From positions 120,755 through 184,754 of the forward strand of contig MLAK01000827.1 in NCBI GenBank assembly GCA_001839685.1: a DNA stretch of 64,000 nt, in the 5' to 3' direction. Positions 1 to 10,445 of this stretch are shown here, in pieces (positions within the stretch are counted from its first letter, which is position 1; every line of letters begins with the position of its first letter). The notes under the pieces were generated by a model. That model had not been told where the DNA came from. It did not search any database and saw only the letters and a list, made by a program, of their open reading frames with translations. A program made the position numbers and the translations under genes. This DNA is from Tritrichomonas foetus (Eukaryota; Parabasalia; Tritrichomonadida; Tritrichomonadidae).

Positions 1-82
1 AAGAGAAACGAAATAAGAATGAAATAAAATATTTAGTATATATCGCAGTTTTTTTACTAACAAATAAAAACAGAAAAGAAAA

Positions 83-640
83 TCATATCATTAAACAGCA
101 ATAAGAGTTTGCTTGAGTTGAGCGCATATTCTGTGTATAAGGATCAACATCATCATTAATTGTAAGAGAAAATAATTTTCTTGCTACATTAGAATATTTC
201 ACGTTTCCGTTCGAATCTGGTTGACATTGGATAAAAATTTGATCGACTTCATCTTCGTTTAATTTTTTATCGACGAGTATTGCAATTTTTTGGAATTGCG
301 ATTTATTAATTTTTCCATCATTATCATCATCAACTCCTCGAAACAAAATTAATGAATTTAATTTTGTTTTAGCTGATCGATGGGTTGATGCTTCGAAAAT
401 TGCTTTCACATCTTCAAAAAATATTCCGTATGTATTATTTGTGTTATTGTCCATTTTTCTCATTGCATTATAGGTAATATCGACGAAATCTTTTGATGTA
501 TTTAAATTCAATTCTCTGACTAATCTTTTATATTGGGATTTTGTTAAATATCCCTTGTCTTGGGAATCACAGTTTCGAAACACTTCAATTAATTTTGGAT
601 AATCGAAACATTCTTCATCAGTAGAGGATCTTTTTATCAT
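83..640 (-). CDS. EF-hand calcium-binding protein with C-terminal CaaX box
   Basis: The 185-residue product resembles a calmodulin/calcineurin-B-type Ca2+ sensor. The best EF-hand loop is residues 104-115 (D104, D106, D108, G109), although position 12 is Gln instead of Glu. Loops near residues 25, 64 and 140 are degenerate, so probably only one site binds Ca2+ well. The last four residues are CLMI, a CaaX box whose terminal Ile would favour geranylgeranylation; a second Cys precedes it. This suggests a Ca2+-responsive protein tethered to membrane. The start is the ATG at 638-640 and the stop is TGA. Family assignment comes from the loop pattern; the membrane role is inference. No single orthologue is recognised. 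Confidence 0.8.
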   Translation of the reverse strand: MIKRSSTDEECFDYPKLIEVFRNCDSQDKGYLTKSQYKRLVRELNLNTSKDFVDITYNAMRKMDNNTNNTYGIFFEDVKAIFEASTHRSAKTKLNSLILFRGVDDDNDGKINKSQFQKIAILVDKKLNEDEVDQIFIQCQPDSNGNVKYSNVARKLFSLTINDDVDPYTQNMRSTQANSYCCLMI

Positions 641-940
641 CGAATATTTTCATTTGACTATTAATTATTTTCAGAGGATATATGGTTATTTATTTGAAAA
701 AGTTTACAAATTGAAAGGCTTCTTATTCTATATTATTAACGAATTCTTAGTTATTTTGTTAATCTAAGAATAAATATCGATAATAATGACTATACTTTAT
801 ATATTATGCTGTATTAACTATTATATTTGATTTATGCTTACATTTTGAGATTACTTATCGCTATAGACATCTATAATATTTTTCACTGACGCTAAAAATA
901 CTCAGAATTGATGTTGACTTCAAAAGTCAAAATTTTGAAA
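641..940. other. intergenic, nothing recognised
   Basis: AT-rich DNA between the EF-hand gene start and the left end of the transposon relic. No ORF, RNA gene or repeat is seen here. The first tens of bases presumably hold the EF-hand promoter, but no clear initiator matches TCAYW next to the ATG. Confidence 0.5.
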
Positions 941-1856
941 TATAGTCTCAACTTTTAGCCGGCAACGCTTAAAAAAAAAATATTTTAGTTTTCCAAAAAT
1001 ACAAAACTAGAGTGTATCAAGGATAAAGATCAATATATATCAACATATAAAAAAAATTTAAAAATTATTAAAATTATTTTCATCATTATTTTTATTTTAA
1101 ATTTTTATTTATATAATATTCATGATATAGATACTAATTTGTGGATCATATATATATCAAGCATTACTATGAAGGACAAATAAGTTTTCCCCAAGTTAAA
1201 TTATTACGTGATGTGAATTCGCTTTTTGTCTCCTTCAATATCTTTTGTGACTGCATATATGAAGTGTCGCGCACTGGTAGCATGGCTCCGATCAACGCAT
1301 GGCATTAACCTTCTTTTGTCAAATTTGTAGGTCGAAATTACACCTCCCTTTCTGAATGCAGACATGATATTTTTCGGAGTTGTTGCCATTCTCTACTCTT
1401 CTCAAAAGTAAAGTTCACTTGCTCCCTTTCTGACTGGGCTGCTTGTAAGCCACGCTTTTCAACCAGAGAATTGAAAAAACCGACATGTATCAAGACATCT
1501 GATGTCCAAAGAGTTCATCTGGTTCATGAGGAGGTAAAAGCTTCTGATTTTCATGCCTATTTTGCTCATAGTTAGTTTCGTAATTCATTGGACCACAAAA
1601 AAATAAATTTAAAACGGCATTTTTTCAAAATTATTTTTACTTTCTAAGGTTACTTGGCCGTTGCCCCCTATATTTCGAGTTTTTTGAATATTTCGACTAT
1701 AAAAACACTTTATATATAAACATGGTCTCCTTCTATATATTAGTTTTCTGTATAAGTTTTATAAGTTTTTATTAATTCCTTGGTATAGAAACAGATGCCT
1801 GAAATCCATCGTTGCCGGCTATAAGTTGCGTTGCCGACTATAAGTTGAGACTATAG
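941..1856 (-). mobile_element. Internally deleted TIR DNA transposon (pogo/Tc1-mariner-like relic)
   Basis: The ends are inverted repeats. Bases 941-968 (beginning TATAGTCTCAACTT) match the reverse complement of 1829-1856 at 26 of 28 positions. Both ends begin with TA, as expected for Tc1/mariner-superfamily elements that duplicate TA. The right end also carries a 19-bp direct repeat (1810-1828 and 1829-1847, one mismatch), a duplicated terminal segment absent from the left end. Inside is a 61-codon minus-strand ORF resembling the end of a DDE transposase. At 0.9 kb the element is too short to encode a full transposase, so it is a non-autonomous deletion derivative. Confidence 0.75.
1204..1389 (-). 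pseudogene. C-terminal transposase fragment (DDE_1/pogo-like)
   Basis: This 61-residue ORF lies inside the TIR element. Its start region carries the motif NIMSAFRKGGVIS, which resembles the conserved NI-SAFR-GI segment found after the catalytic core of pogo/Tigger/jerky (DDE_1) transposases. No DDE catalytic residues are present, so it can only be a remnant. The family call rests on this one motif and on the TIRs with TA ends; confidence is moderate. Confidence 0.5.
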
Positions 1857-2883
1857 TGTTCATTGAAAAACTTCAATAAATCCTTTTCCTCTTTGTCTAT
1901 ATATCAATTCTATCATCAGAGATTTCCTTTTTATAGAAGAGAATTCAATCATAATTTGATTAATTGTCAAGAATGAAAAAAGGGGAAAAAATTGAGAAAG
2001 AACACTAAGTACCCTTGTTTTCAGATCATCTAATGAGTTTTATAAAGTAACAATCTTTTGTCTTAACATACATACGGTTTTTGTAGTTTTTTAACATTTG
2101 TTGGGATGAAAAATAAATGAAATAGTCTACGTTACGAGAATTTTTGTGCTTAATGTATGATTGCAATATTTTCTAAGTAATTTAATATTTTCTTTTCATT
2201 TCTTTTCTTGTTTAAAACTCAGCCAATCAACTTCATAATGCCAATTATTCATTTCCAATTTGAATAATTTGTACGGATTTATTTATAGACTATTTTAGAG
2301 CTAATTCATTTCTAACTTATTCTCTTTTGTCAACTTTGTTGGCATGTGTGTGGTTGTTTTTAATATTCCATTCTGGCGGTTTTAAACAAATAATTGGTCA
2401 TTTATGATTATCTAAGAAGGCTATTCTGAATATTAAATTGTTATTGCAGATAATGAAACCAGTCGGAGGAGATTACTCGTGTAAAATAAAGATAAAAACG
2501 GCTATCAATGAATAAGTTATCAATTTAATGCTTACATTTATATCACACACGGAAATTTTTTTAGAAGATTCTAATTTCGATATTAATCAGTTAGTTGTGA
2601 TCATAGGGCGCTTCGTATTTGCACGGCGCGACTTTTTGAATGGTGTAAAGCATACAAAAAGCTGTCCTCAAAAAGTCATATGTTCAAATATGTATTGAAA
2701 AAGATAAGTTAAGAAGTTCAGAAAAAGTGGATAAAAATTTATGATGTAATGCTNGAAATCTCCTAACATTGATATAAAAATAAGTAATCATTAATTATTT
2801 CGATGAATTGTTTTGTATAATCACCATTAAAGATATTGAATTCATTATAATTAACTATTATTGATTTAAGTTAAAAATTGAAT

Positions 2884-3003
2884 ATTACACGACAAGCATC
2901 TCGTCCTGCAATACATGTTGCATTGCATGTTGCACATGACATCAAGTATTCTGATATGTAGAACATCTTTCCTCAATCACTGGAACGATGCTTGCCGTGT
3001 AAT
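2884..3003. repeat. Long foldback (17-bp inverted repeat, possible structured RNA or tiny MITE)
   Basis: ATTACACGACAAGCATC at 2884-2900 pairs with 2987-3003 with one mismatch, enclosing about 86 bp that itself contains GCAT/ATGC palindromes. The arms are clearly more GC-rich than the surroundings. It could be a small structured RNA or a foldback element. No known RNA family is recognised. Confidence 0.5.
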
Positions 3004-3005
3004 TC

Positions 3006-3065
3006 TCATTTATATAGCTACTAAATCATTTATACAGTTACTAAATCATTTATGATGTTATTAAA
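3006..3065. repeat. Three tandem 20-bp units
   Basis: Units start at 3006, 3026 and 3046, each beginning TCATTTAT and ending in TAAA, with a few substitutions between copies. They lie directly after the foldback and about 220 bp upstream of the NME7-like gene. Confidence 0.7.
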
Positions 3066-3250
3066 TATTTCAAAATACCAAATCATTTCAAACTCTTTTC
3101 AAAGCATATCTGATTTATTCAACACAAAAAATTCTACTTTTTGAATAATCTTCATATTTCATATTATGATTGAAATCTTTTTTGTCAGACAAAAAAATTA
3201 TGAAAAAGTGACCCTATTTCAAATTGTCAATCCAAATTAACTGATGTTAT

Positions 3251-3261
3251 AAACGGTCGTT
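3251..3261 (+). promoter_or_regulatory. AAACGGTCGTT core-promoter-like motif
   Basis: AAACGGTCGTT starts 33 nt upstream of the NME7-like ATG. The same AAACGG core occurs in the coding orientation 22-30 nt upstream of five other genes in this window. AACGG matches a Myb-type recognition core. Myb-like proteins are known to bind trichomonad core promoters; the functional link here is inference. Confidence 0.55.
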
Positions 3262-3283
3262 CTTTATCCGTTATTATAAAAAA

Positions 3284-4414
3284 ATGAATCCCGAGTTTCC
3301 TGTGTACAGTTTTAAACTCGAATATTTTGATGAGCCAGCCGAACTTGTTCGCCCATACTATTTAACATATCGTACAGAACGAGGAGAAATCGAGATTTTT
3401 GATATTCGTAATCATCGCCCATTTTTAAAGCGCACTGTTCTCCACAACATCCAAATTAAAGACCTTTATGTTGGTAATAAACTTTTGATTAACGGTCGCC
3501 AATATGATGTTGTCGATATTGCAGATAGTTTCACACGCGATGCGTTTTCTTCGACCATGCAGCACACCTACGCCATGCTTAAGCCTGGGTATTATCAATA
3601 CCTCGGCGAAGCTCTCGATCGCATATATCAATCCGGATTAGTTGTTGCCAACCTTCAACTTGGCTGTATTTCCCGCTCAACGGCTTCGAAATTTTACGCA
3701 GAGCATCAAGGCAAGTCATTCTATGAGCAGCTCGTCTCATATATAACAAGTGGCCCAATCTTCGCATTGGAGCTTGTTGGGCCAAATGCGATTTCCAAAT
3801 GGCGAGAATTGATTGGCCCAACAAATCTGGACAACGCAAAACGTGACGCGCCAACATCATTGAGGGCCATGTATGCACGATCGACAACAGAGAATTTTGC
3901 CCATGGTTCGGACTCGCCAGCATCAGCAGAGAGGGAAATAGGCCTCATTTTTGGAAAGCGGTCAGTTAACCTCATCTCCAAAATCTCAAATTCAACACTC
4001 TGCGTGATCAAGCCGCACGCAATCAAGAGCGGTCTTGCTGGAAAGATAATCATGGAAATCACCCATGCCGGCTTCCAGATAACTGGCGCAATGATGACAA
4101 AGCTGAATCTTGAAACAGCTTCAGAATTTTATGACGTCTATCGCGGAGTGGCAAATGAGTTTGTTGATATGTGCAAGGAAATATCGTCAGGCTCAGTCAT
4201 TGCCCTCGAGCTTTCAGGTGATGGTGACTACCTCAACGAGTTCCGCCAGCTTTGCGGACCTTACGACGTTCCCGTCGCAAAAGCAATCAGACCAAACTCG
4301 ATCAGAGCAAAATATGGATTAAATAAGGTCCAGAACGCTGTTCACTGCACAGATTTGTATGACGATGCACAACTTGAGTGCGAATATTTCTTTACGCTCC
4401 TTGCTAATGAGTAA
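3284..4414 (+). CDS. NME7: NME7-like protein (DM10 domain plus two nucleoside diphosphate kinase domains)
   Basis: The 376-residue product has the full NME7 layout: an N-terminal DM10 domain (about 5-92), NDK domain A (about 93-228) and NDK domain B (about 238-370). Domain A keeps the phospho-His signature NFAHGSDS (H207) and domain B keeps NAVHCTDLYD (H354), so both active-site His residues are present. NME7 transfers phosphate between nucleotides and, in flagellates, sits inside axonemal doublets and associates with gamma-tubulin complexes. The length matches metazoan NME7. The gene uses more C-ending codons than its neighbours, suggesting good expression. The stop codon TAA overlaps a TAAA signal. 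The start is ATG at 3284, a few bases after an A run. Confidence 0.93.
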   Translation: MNPEFPVYSFKLEYFDEPAELVRPYYLTYRTERGEIEIFDIRNHRPFLKRTVLHNIQIKDLYVGNKLLINGRQYDVVDIADSFTRDAFSSTMQHTYAMLKPGYYQYLGEALDRIYQSGLVVANLQLGCISRSTASKFYAEHQGKSFYEQLVSYITSGPIFALELVGPNAISKWRELIGPTNLDNAKRDAPTSLRAMYARSTTENFAHGSDSPASAEREIGLIFGKRSVNLISKISNSTLCVIKPHAIKSGLAGKIIMEITHAGFQITGAMMTKLNLETASEFYDVYRGVANEFVDMCKEISSGSVIALELSGDGDYLNEFRQLCGPYDVPVAKAIRPNSIRAKYGLNKVQNAVHCTDLYDDAQLECEYFFTLLANE

Positions 4415-5024
4415 ACAATTTTATTTTGATCACTTTTATTATGATCACTGATTGTATCTTATCTTAATTTTCATGTCAATATGTAAAAGTTTGCAAGATG
4501 ATCTTTTGTAAAGGGAAAAAATATATTTTTAGAGACGTGTTATAAAGTTTCGTATGAATAAAACAGGGAAATTTATCTACTGACTATATGCAATGTATAT
4601 TATACCAAAAACGGTGTTAACATTGTACAACTCTCAATTTCCAGAATATCTGTTCATATAAAAGGGTAAATTTGTCTAAAATTTCTTTCAAAGAGATGAA
4701 AGAAATCATTTTATCTATAAAGCTGATTTGAATTTCATCATATAAATGCATTCAACACGTTACTGTGTTAGTCGGAATTATATTAATATCTCTCTTATAC
4801 AGGTGTTCACTGTGTTTAGATTTAACTTTGGTAGCAAAATCTCCAAAAACCTGTTTTTGGGAAAATATTTGTGGTACAAAACTTGTAGTTTGTTTTCCTA
4901 TTTTTAAACGAGGTTGAATATAAGTGGGTATCTAATTAAAATAAACATAAGAATTTAATCAAAGAAAAATTTATCCATATTTATTACGTCAGTTTTTATG
5001 ATTATAATTATACTTAAATTATAT
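4415..5024. other. convergent intergenic region, nothing recognised
   Basis: 610 bp between two converging genes. AT-rich, no supported ORF, no repeat or RNA gene seen. It should hold both 3' ends. Confidence 0.5.
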
Positions 5025-7919
5025 TTATTTTTCTGATAAAGATATAACTGTGAAACCTTCAGGTGGTTCATTAATTGATTTGCTTGAAACAGCTCCTTTA
5101 TACCAGCTCTGTTTTCTGAGTATGGAAATGGCACCCAAAATTTGTTGTTTTGTTGCTTTAAAGTAAATATCCCTTCTCTTTTGAAGGATTTCTTCTGTAT
5201 ATCCTTCAAACTCTTTTGTTCCTTTTCTGTGAGGATCTTCTGGACTATCAAGCGATGCAAAACATTTAACAACAGCACGATCAACCATTTCATCGGTGAG
5301 TTCTTCATAGCATTGATCGAGTGATTTTGAAAAAGCTTCTAAAACCTGTGGAACGTTCGGATCACGGTAAGAAACGAATGAAAAGTAGCCATCATGAGCA
5401 CTGTTTCTTGCCCATGCGCCATAAGCTCCGATTTTGACACGAACCATTTGATGAATAAATTCATTGGATAAAATTTCACTTGCAATTGTGAAAATTGGTG
5501 ATAAATCATCATTAAATGATACACTTTTACATGTAGATACCGTAAAGTTTGTGCTTGTTTCAGTATCAATGAAAATTTTATCACCAGATGCAAGGAAGGC
5601 GTCTTTATTATATACCAAAGACTTATGAACATTTTCATGACTGTTTAATTGGGCAACCAATTCTTTAAGAATTGGAATAGCTTTACAATCAGTTGATGTT
5701 GTATGAACAAGGCCTGTTACTTTTGATTTGAGGAAGCATTCTTTATAAACAACTTTCAGTTTTTCACAGACATCTGTCCAATCATCTTTTTTAATAAGTT
5801 CTTTAACAAACTCAACATGCTTTGGACCATTAAAAACACTTGTTAAAGCTGCAGTATTTGAAATACATGATGTCATTAGTTTGTTCGCGAAATCGTGTCC
5901 ACGAGATGTGATTGATCTTGCTGATAATGACATATGTCTTTTAATAAGCGCTTTTATTCGTTCAGCATTATCAAGATGTGGTTCAAGAATGATCATTCTT
6001 AAAGCTTTCATCATTGGATCTATGTTTCTATCTAAACAAGCGGTTGTAACTTTAAGCTGTGCTGAAACATCATCTGGATCATTATCATTTGATACAGAAT
6101 GAATAGAAAAGTTTACTTTTTTACAATGTAATGACATAAACAAATCAAGCTGTTCTTCATCCATATCCCCAGCACCTATCGAATCGATGACTAAACTCAA
6201 AATTGGGAAATAGTCAATCAAAGGATGGCTAAAATCAATTGAGAAACGCATATCAATGTAAGTCATTTGATTCAATGGTGCTGCATAAACAGCCACATTA
6301 TCTTCAAATGATGATAAATGGAAATGAGTGATTTTTTGAACCATATCTGATCTTTTAATTGATGGTAAACAATCTACTGGTTGTGGTTTTGCTTGTTCTT
6401 CTTTCAAAAGATTATAATTTTTAACAATTGTGTCAATTTCTTCTTGTGTTAAATTTTTCTTCTTTTCAGCAAGGGATTCAGTGACACTATTAGTTATTTT
6501 ATCAAGAAATCCATCAACTGGTTTCACAATCATAGTAAGTCTATGCGTATTCTCAAAGAAAACGCGTTTCATTAAATCTTCATAATATCTTGGATTCTTT
6601 TCCAAATTTGTATGAATTCGATTAATATATACATTTCCATCAAGCATTAAATGTGGGCTCACTCCATAGCATTGTGAATAAGCAATTTGATAAAAGAATG
6701 AAAGACCCATGTTTTTCTGTGTTTCGCGAGTTCTCAATTCATTTTCGTGAATGAGAGCTTGAACACGATCTTTATCAAAACCTTCTTTGTAACATGTTTC
6801 AAGGGTAGTTTGAATGAGATTGATAACTTTATCAATATCTTCAGCACTTATTCCTTCAAAACCGAAATCCGTATGTGTGTTGTAGGTTGAATCGTTATAA
6901 GATTTCAAAAATGTCTTGACGGCATATCCTGGCTTAATGATAGCTTTGTACATAGGTGAATTGTCATCATATGTGAGTAGGTCAAAGAGAAAATCAATAT
7001 CTTTAATTGCTAATGGATCTTCCCAAGAGTCTGTTAAATATGACACGATGATTCTGTTTTGTTTGGTCTTATCAGGGGTCATTGGATCATAACTTCCTTC
7101 GATTTCAACACGTTTTGGCTCGGCCCAGCGAGGTTGGTTGAATATTGATTTATCAAATTTCCATTCAACTGTTGGGAAAGGTGAAATCACTTCATCAACT
7201 TTTGCAAAAACTTCTTCAATTGGTATATTTCCATAATGGAAGAAGAGAGCATTCGATGGGTGATAATATTTTTTATGATGCTCTCGAATATCATCAATTG
7301 TTGATTGTGCAATACATTCTGGAAGTCCACCTGATTCAAAATGCTCATACGAATCAGGAAGGAGTCTCCTGACCAATTCATGATAGCATCTTCGTGCAGG
7401 ATTTGTCAGACATCCCTTCATTTCATTATAAACGACACCTCCATTAATGAGTGGCTTAGATGGATCGTTATCTTCAAATTCAACATGGAAGCACTCACTC
7501 ATGAAATCAATTCCGGATAATTTTGGATGGAAACATGAATCGAGATAAACGTCAAGAATGTTGAAATAATCTTGTTTGTTGATTGTTGAGAACGGAAATG
7601 ATGTGAATTGATTTGAAGTCAAGGCGTTCATGAATGTTGAAAAGCTTCTTTTATCTAATTCGGAGAATAAATCATTGACAGGATATTTTTCGGTACCGTT
7701 TAAAACTAAATGCTCGAGCATATGTGATCGACCTGAATCATCATATGGTGCTGTTCGAAACGTTGCGGCAAAGAAATTATGCGAATCTTCGGTTTTGAGA
7801 TATACAAATTGACAGCCGTGTTTCTTGTGTTTATAAACAAGAGATGTTGTACCAAGATCTGGTAATTCATATTTAGAAACGAATTCGAAACCTGAAACTT
7901 CCTGTGGTATTTCAGACAT
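5025..7919 (-). CDS. M16C metallopeptidase, presequence protease (PreP/Cym1)-like
   Basis: The 964-residue product is full length for the PreP/Cym1 group of pitrilysin-family zinc peptidases, which degrade cleaved targeting peptides in mitochondria-type organelles. It carries the inverted zinc motif HMLEH (H66, E69, H70), with the likely third ligand E166 in NEMKGC. The two-half M16C architecture continues to the C-terminus. The frame can be read open to 7946, but the codon there is TTG; the first ATG is at 7917-7919 (MSEIPQEV). The protein then begins almost directly with the catalytic fold, so a classical hydrogenosomal presequence is not obvious. A hydrogenosomal or cytosolic location is therefore open. 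The stop TAA overlaps TAAA. Confidence 0.9.
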   Translation of the reverse strand: MSEIPQEVSGFEFVSKYELPDLGTTSLVYKHKKHGCQFVYLKTEDSHNFFAATFRTAPYDDSGRSHMLEHLVLNGTEKYPVNDLFSELDKRSFSTFMNALTSNQFTSFPFSTINKQDYFNILDVYLDSCFHPKLSGIDFMSECFHVEFEDNDPSKPLINGGVVYNEMKGCLTNPARRCYHELVRRLLPDSYEHFESGGLPECIAQSTIDDIREHHKKYYHPSNALFFHYGNIPIEEVFAKVDEVISPFPTVEWKFDKSIFNQPRWAEPKRVEIEGSYDPMTPDKTKQNRIIVSYLTDSWEDPLAIKDIDFLFDLLTYDDNSPMYKAIIKPGYAVKTFLKSYNDSTYNTHTDFGFEGISAEDIDKVINLIQTTLETCYKEGFDKDRVQALIHENELRTRETQKNMGLSFFYQIAYSQCYGVSPHLMLDGNVYINRIHTNLEKNPRYYEDLMKRVFFENTHRLTMIVKPVDGFLDKITNSVTESLAEKKKNLTQEEIDTIVKNYNLLKEEQAKPQPVDCLPSIKRSDMVQKITHFHLSSFEDNVAVYAAPLNQMTYIDMRFSIDFSHPLIDYFPILSLVIDSIGAGDMDEEQLDLFMSLHCKKVNFSIHSVSNDNDPDDVSAQLKVTTACLDRNIDPMMKALRMIILEPHLDNAERIKALIKRHMSLSARSITSRGHDFANKLMTSCISNTAALTSVFNGPKHVEFVKELIKKDDWTDVCEKLKVVYKECFLKSKVTGLVHTTSTDCKAIPILKELVAQLNSHENVHKSLVYNKDAFLASGDKIFIDTETSTNFTVSTCKSVSFNDDLSPIFTIASEILSNEFIHQMVRVKIGAYGAWARNSAHDGYFSFVSYRDPNVPQVLEAFSKSLDQCYEELTDEMVDRAVVKCFASLDSPEDPHRKGTKEFEGYTEEILQKRRDIYFKATKQQILGAISILRKQSWYKGAVSSKSINEPPEGFTVISLSEK

Positions 7920-8625
7920 TTTTTTAGATCGAAATAAACCATTCAATATTGTGAAGCAATTACAATCATATTTGAATTTTCTTGAAGGAATAATCAGAAA
8001 ACTCCCCTGTGATAATTCATAACTTAAATGGTTGATGTAACAGTATTTGTATAGTTTACATCACTTTTTCAAAGGTTAATCTGATGTTGAGAATCGGCCA
8101 ATTTAAAAATCACCTTTTTTGCACATTGAAATAATTTCGTCAATTATTGATGAGATTTATTGGTTTTTGAAAAAAGTTTACAATACTTTTGTACTGGAAA
8201 TAACTTTTTCTAAGCAGAATTAACGATACAGCAATAGAAAAGTATCACACTGGGAAATGGTTTTTCATATCCAAATTAAATATCATCAATGTTTCTAGTC
8301 ACTAAAGTTATTTTTTTATAATTGCCTGATTATTATCTCCGAACTAGATATTTCGATATTTTTCCTATTCAGGTATTTATTTCATTGGTTGAAAATCATG
8401 AATACTTGAATATCTTCAATCAACAACTATCAATAAAATAGATAAATTAGCGATTCTTTTCAAATATTCTAACATATTATTTTCTTTGCTTAAATGGTCA
8501 TTGATTAGCTAATCCTCATTGAGAGGATCGTTCCTGCTGATATGAGGAATCATAAAAGCTGTTACAAGAATAAAGAAATAAATTCGAATACATATTTTAT
8601 TACGTACATCTATTTTATTCAAATA
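7920..8625. other. intergenic, promoter of the M16C gene, otherwise nothing recognised
   Basis: 700 bp between the protease start and the 3' end of the RING gene. An out-of-frame ATG at 7940-7942 precedes the protease start by 23 nt, so transcription probably begins downstream of it. No other structure is seen. Confidence 0.4.
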
Positions 8626-10428
8626 TTACCATTGAATCGATATAACGTTCGATTCAACGAAAAACGCATGGCAATGTGGACATTTATGATTTCCATTTCT
8701 CCACAAAATTTCAATACACTTTCGACAAAAAGTATGACCGCATTTTGTAATTATAACATCTCTTTGTCTATCTTTACAAATTGGACATAAAACTTTTTCA
8801 TTTAAGCTAGTTTGAGATTTTGAAGTATTTCTATTTTCCACTTTTTGGAGCAAGTCTATTCTTTTTCTCTTTTCAATAATCTCTTCTTTCAAATCGGAAA
8901 GATTTTTTTGTGAATCTTCAACATTTTTCTTTAATTTTTCATTTTCTATTTGTTGGAAGTGAAGTTTTTGCTCGACCCATTCTTTTTTAGGCTCCTTTCC
9001 AAAGTATTTTGTTAGTAAATCTTCAAAAAATGAAGGAATTAAAGGATTTTTTATATTCAAATCGGAAATTTTTTCTTTGAATTCATTTAAAGTCTGTTGT
9101 AGAAGGTCAGCGATTTCTTTTTTATCTTCAACAATCTCTCTTTCCATCTGTTCTGTTAAATTTATTAATTTTTCTCTTTTTTGGTTGATTTCTTCTGAAA
9201 GTGGATGAACTTTTTTGGCTTGCCACTGGGAAATTTTTTCTTTGATTTCTTTTTCTTTAATGTCAAGTTGTGAAATTTCATCAGAAACTAGATCATATGC
9301 ATTTGTGTAATATTCTAGGGCTGTTTCAAAAAGTGTAGAAAGTTCCTCATATTTTTCACCGCTTTGAAGTTCGTTTAACTTCTTGAATGTATCGTAATCA
9401 CTTTTAGTATACTTTATAGCTTCATATTCATCGATACTCGATTTAAAGGCATCAGAGCTACGTATAATATTATGAAAAAGAGATAGTCTGTGTTTTGCAT
9501 CATAAAAATTAATTTTATTTTTATGTTCGGCTTCAAATTGCGGAAGCGAATATAAACATTTTGTACATTCTCCCAATTTGGAAATGATTGAGAGAACTCC
9601 AGAAATCGCTTTTTGAAGAGTTGAAATTTCTGATCGAACATAATTAATTGAATAGGATATTGAATTGTTAAATTCATGAAAAACCGGTGATTCGCGAATA
9701 ACATCAAAAGGTGGAAATAAGGTGAAATCTTGAACAAGTAAATTTGTGACCTGAAATTCGCTTCGTAGATTTAATAATTCTTTATAAGTTTTATTTAAGT
9801 CGCTGTTGATCGTTTTGAGAGATCTCCGAAGTGCGTGATGGCGGTTATTCATTTTCTCTTGGATTTGCCAAAGCGAAAATTTCGTCGGATGATAAGTCGA
9901 GTCAAAATGTGGTGATGAAAGATTTAATGAATCAGAAACGTCGATTTTTTTCTGTGAATTTCTGTGAGAACGATCAGACTGTGTAATTCGAAAAAGTGGA
10001 AGTGGTATGAAATTGTTTCTGTAAGTTGTGCATTTCATATTGCGATAATAAATAATTTGATCAAAAAGCAAATGGACGTCTTGAAGATCTGTAAAATCAT
10101 CTTCGCTTGCAATTTTGGCGGTTATTTGGAAGATAATTTTTCGAATTTGACTTGAAAGTTTTATCAATCGGATTGTTTCCTCTGTCGTTGAAAATTGAGG
10201 ATTTTTGGTCGATATTTTTGCAATTTTAGTTGGCGAGTGATTTAAGTGCTTCAATCGAACAAGATTTACGCTGAAGCTGTGTGCAAAATTTTGTTGATAT
10301 GCGACCAGATAACCGAGATCATTGATGATAACCGATTCTATACGACGTTGCTCTTCGAGTCTTTTCATTCTTTCGGTGAGAGATGGATTGTTCGCGAGAA
10401 ATTGCTTCATCCACTTCTCTTCCAACAT
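8626..10428 (-). CDS. BRE1-like (RNF20/40) RING E3 ubiquitin ligase
   Basis: About 600 residues. A long, mostly coiled-coil body (roughly 180-540) ends in a C3HC4 RING at about 551-590 (CPIC...CGHTFC..C...CPHC) placed at the extreme C-terminus. This is the layout of Bre1/RNF20, the E3 that monoubiquitylates histone H2B. The RING spacing and terminal position support BRE1 over other coiled-coil RING proteins, but direct proof of the H2B role is lacking. The frame extends to a TTG at 10443; the first ATG is at 10426-10428 (MLEEKWM), 18 nt after an AAACGG motif, which supports this start. Confidence 0.8.
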   Translation of the reverse strand: MLEEKWMKQFLANNPSLTERMKRLEEQRRIESVIINDLGYLVAYQQNFAHSFSVNLVRLKHLNHSPTKIAKISTKNPQFSTTEETIRLIKLSSQIRKIIFQITAKIASEDDFTDLQDVHLLFDQIIYYRNMKCTTYRNNFIPLPLFRITQSDRSHRNSQKKIDVSDSLNLSSPHFDSTYHPTKFSLWQIQEKMNNRHHALRRSLKTINSDLNKTYKELLNLRSEFQVTNLLVQDFTLFPPFDVIRESPVFHEFNNSISYSINYVRSEISTLQKAISGVLSIISKLGECTKCLYSLPQFEAEHKNKINFYDAKHRLSLFHNIIRSSDAFKSSIDEYEAIKYTKSDYDTFKKLNELQSGEKYEELSTLFETALEYYTNAYDLVSDEISQLDIKEKEIKEKISQWQAKKVHPLSEEINQKREKLINLTEQMEREIVEDKKEIADLLQQTLNEFKEKISDLNIKNPLIPSFFEDLLTKYFGKEPKKEWVEQKLHFQQIENEKLKKNVEDSQKNLSDLKEEIIEKRKRIDLLQKVENRNTSKSQTSLNEKVLCPICKDRQRDVIITKCGHTFCRKCIEILWRNGNHKCPHCHAFFVESNVISIQW

Positions 10429-10445
10429 CGTTTCACTCTCCAAAA

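Larger units (their letters stand above)
1857..3250. other. 1.4-kb intergenic region with hairpins and a short tandem repeat
   Basis: No convincing protein-coding ORF is present. It holds a 10-bp hairpin (2630-2639 with 2668-2677), a 17-bp hairpin around an 86-bp loop (2884-3003), and three tandem 20-bp units (3006-3065). One ambiguous base lies at 2754. The rest is AT-rich and featureless to my reading. Confidence 0.5.

Noticed and set aside
2630..2677. 10-bp perfect inverted repeat (GACTTTTTGA)
   Set aside because: Short, AT-rich stem with a 28-base loop; could occur by chance.
7920..7946. Protease reading frame extended to 7946
   Set aside because: The first codon there is TTG; the first ATG is at 7917-7919 and begins a normal M16C N-terminus.
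10429..10443. RING ligase starting at 10443
   Set aside because: TTG codon; ATG at 10426-10428 used instead.
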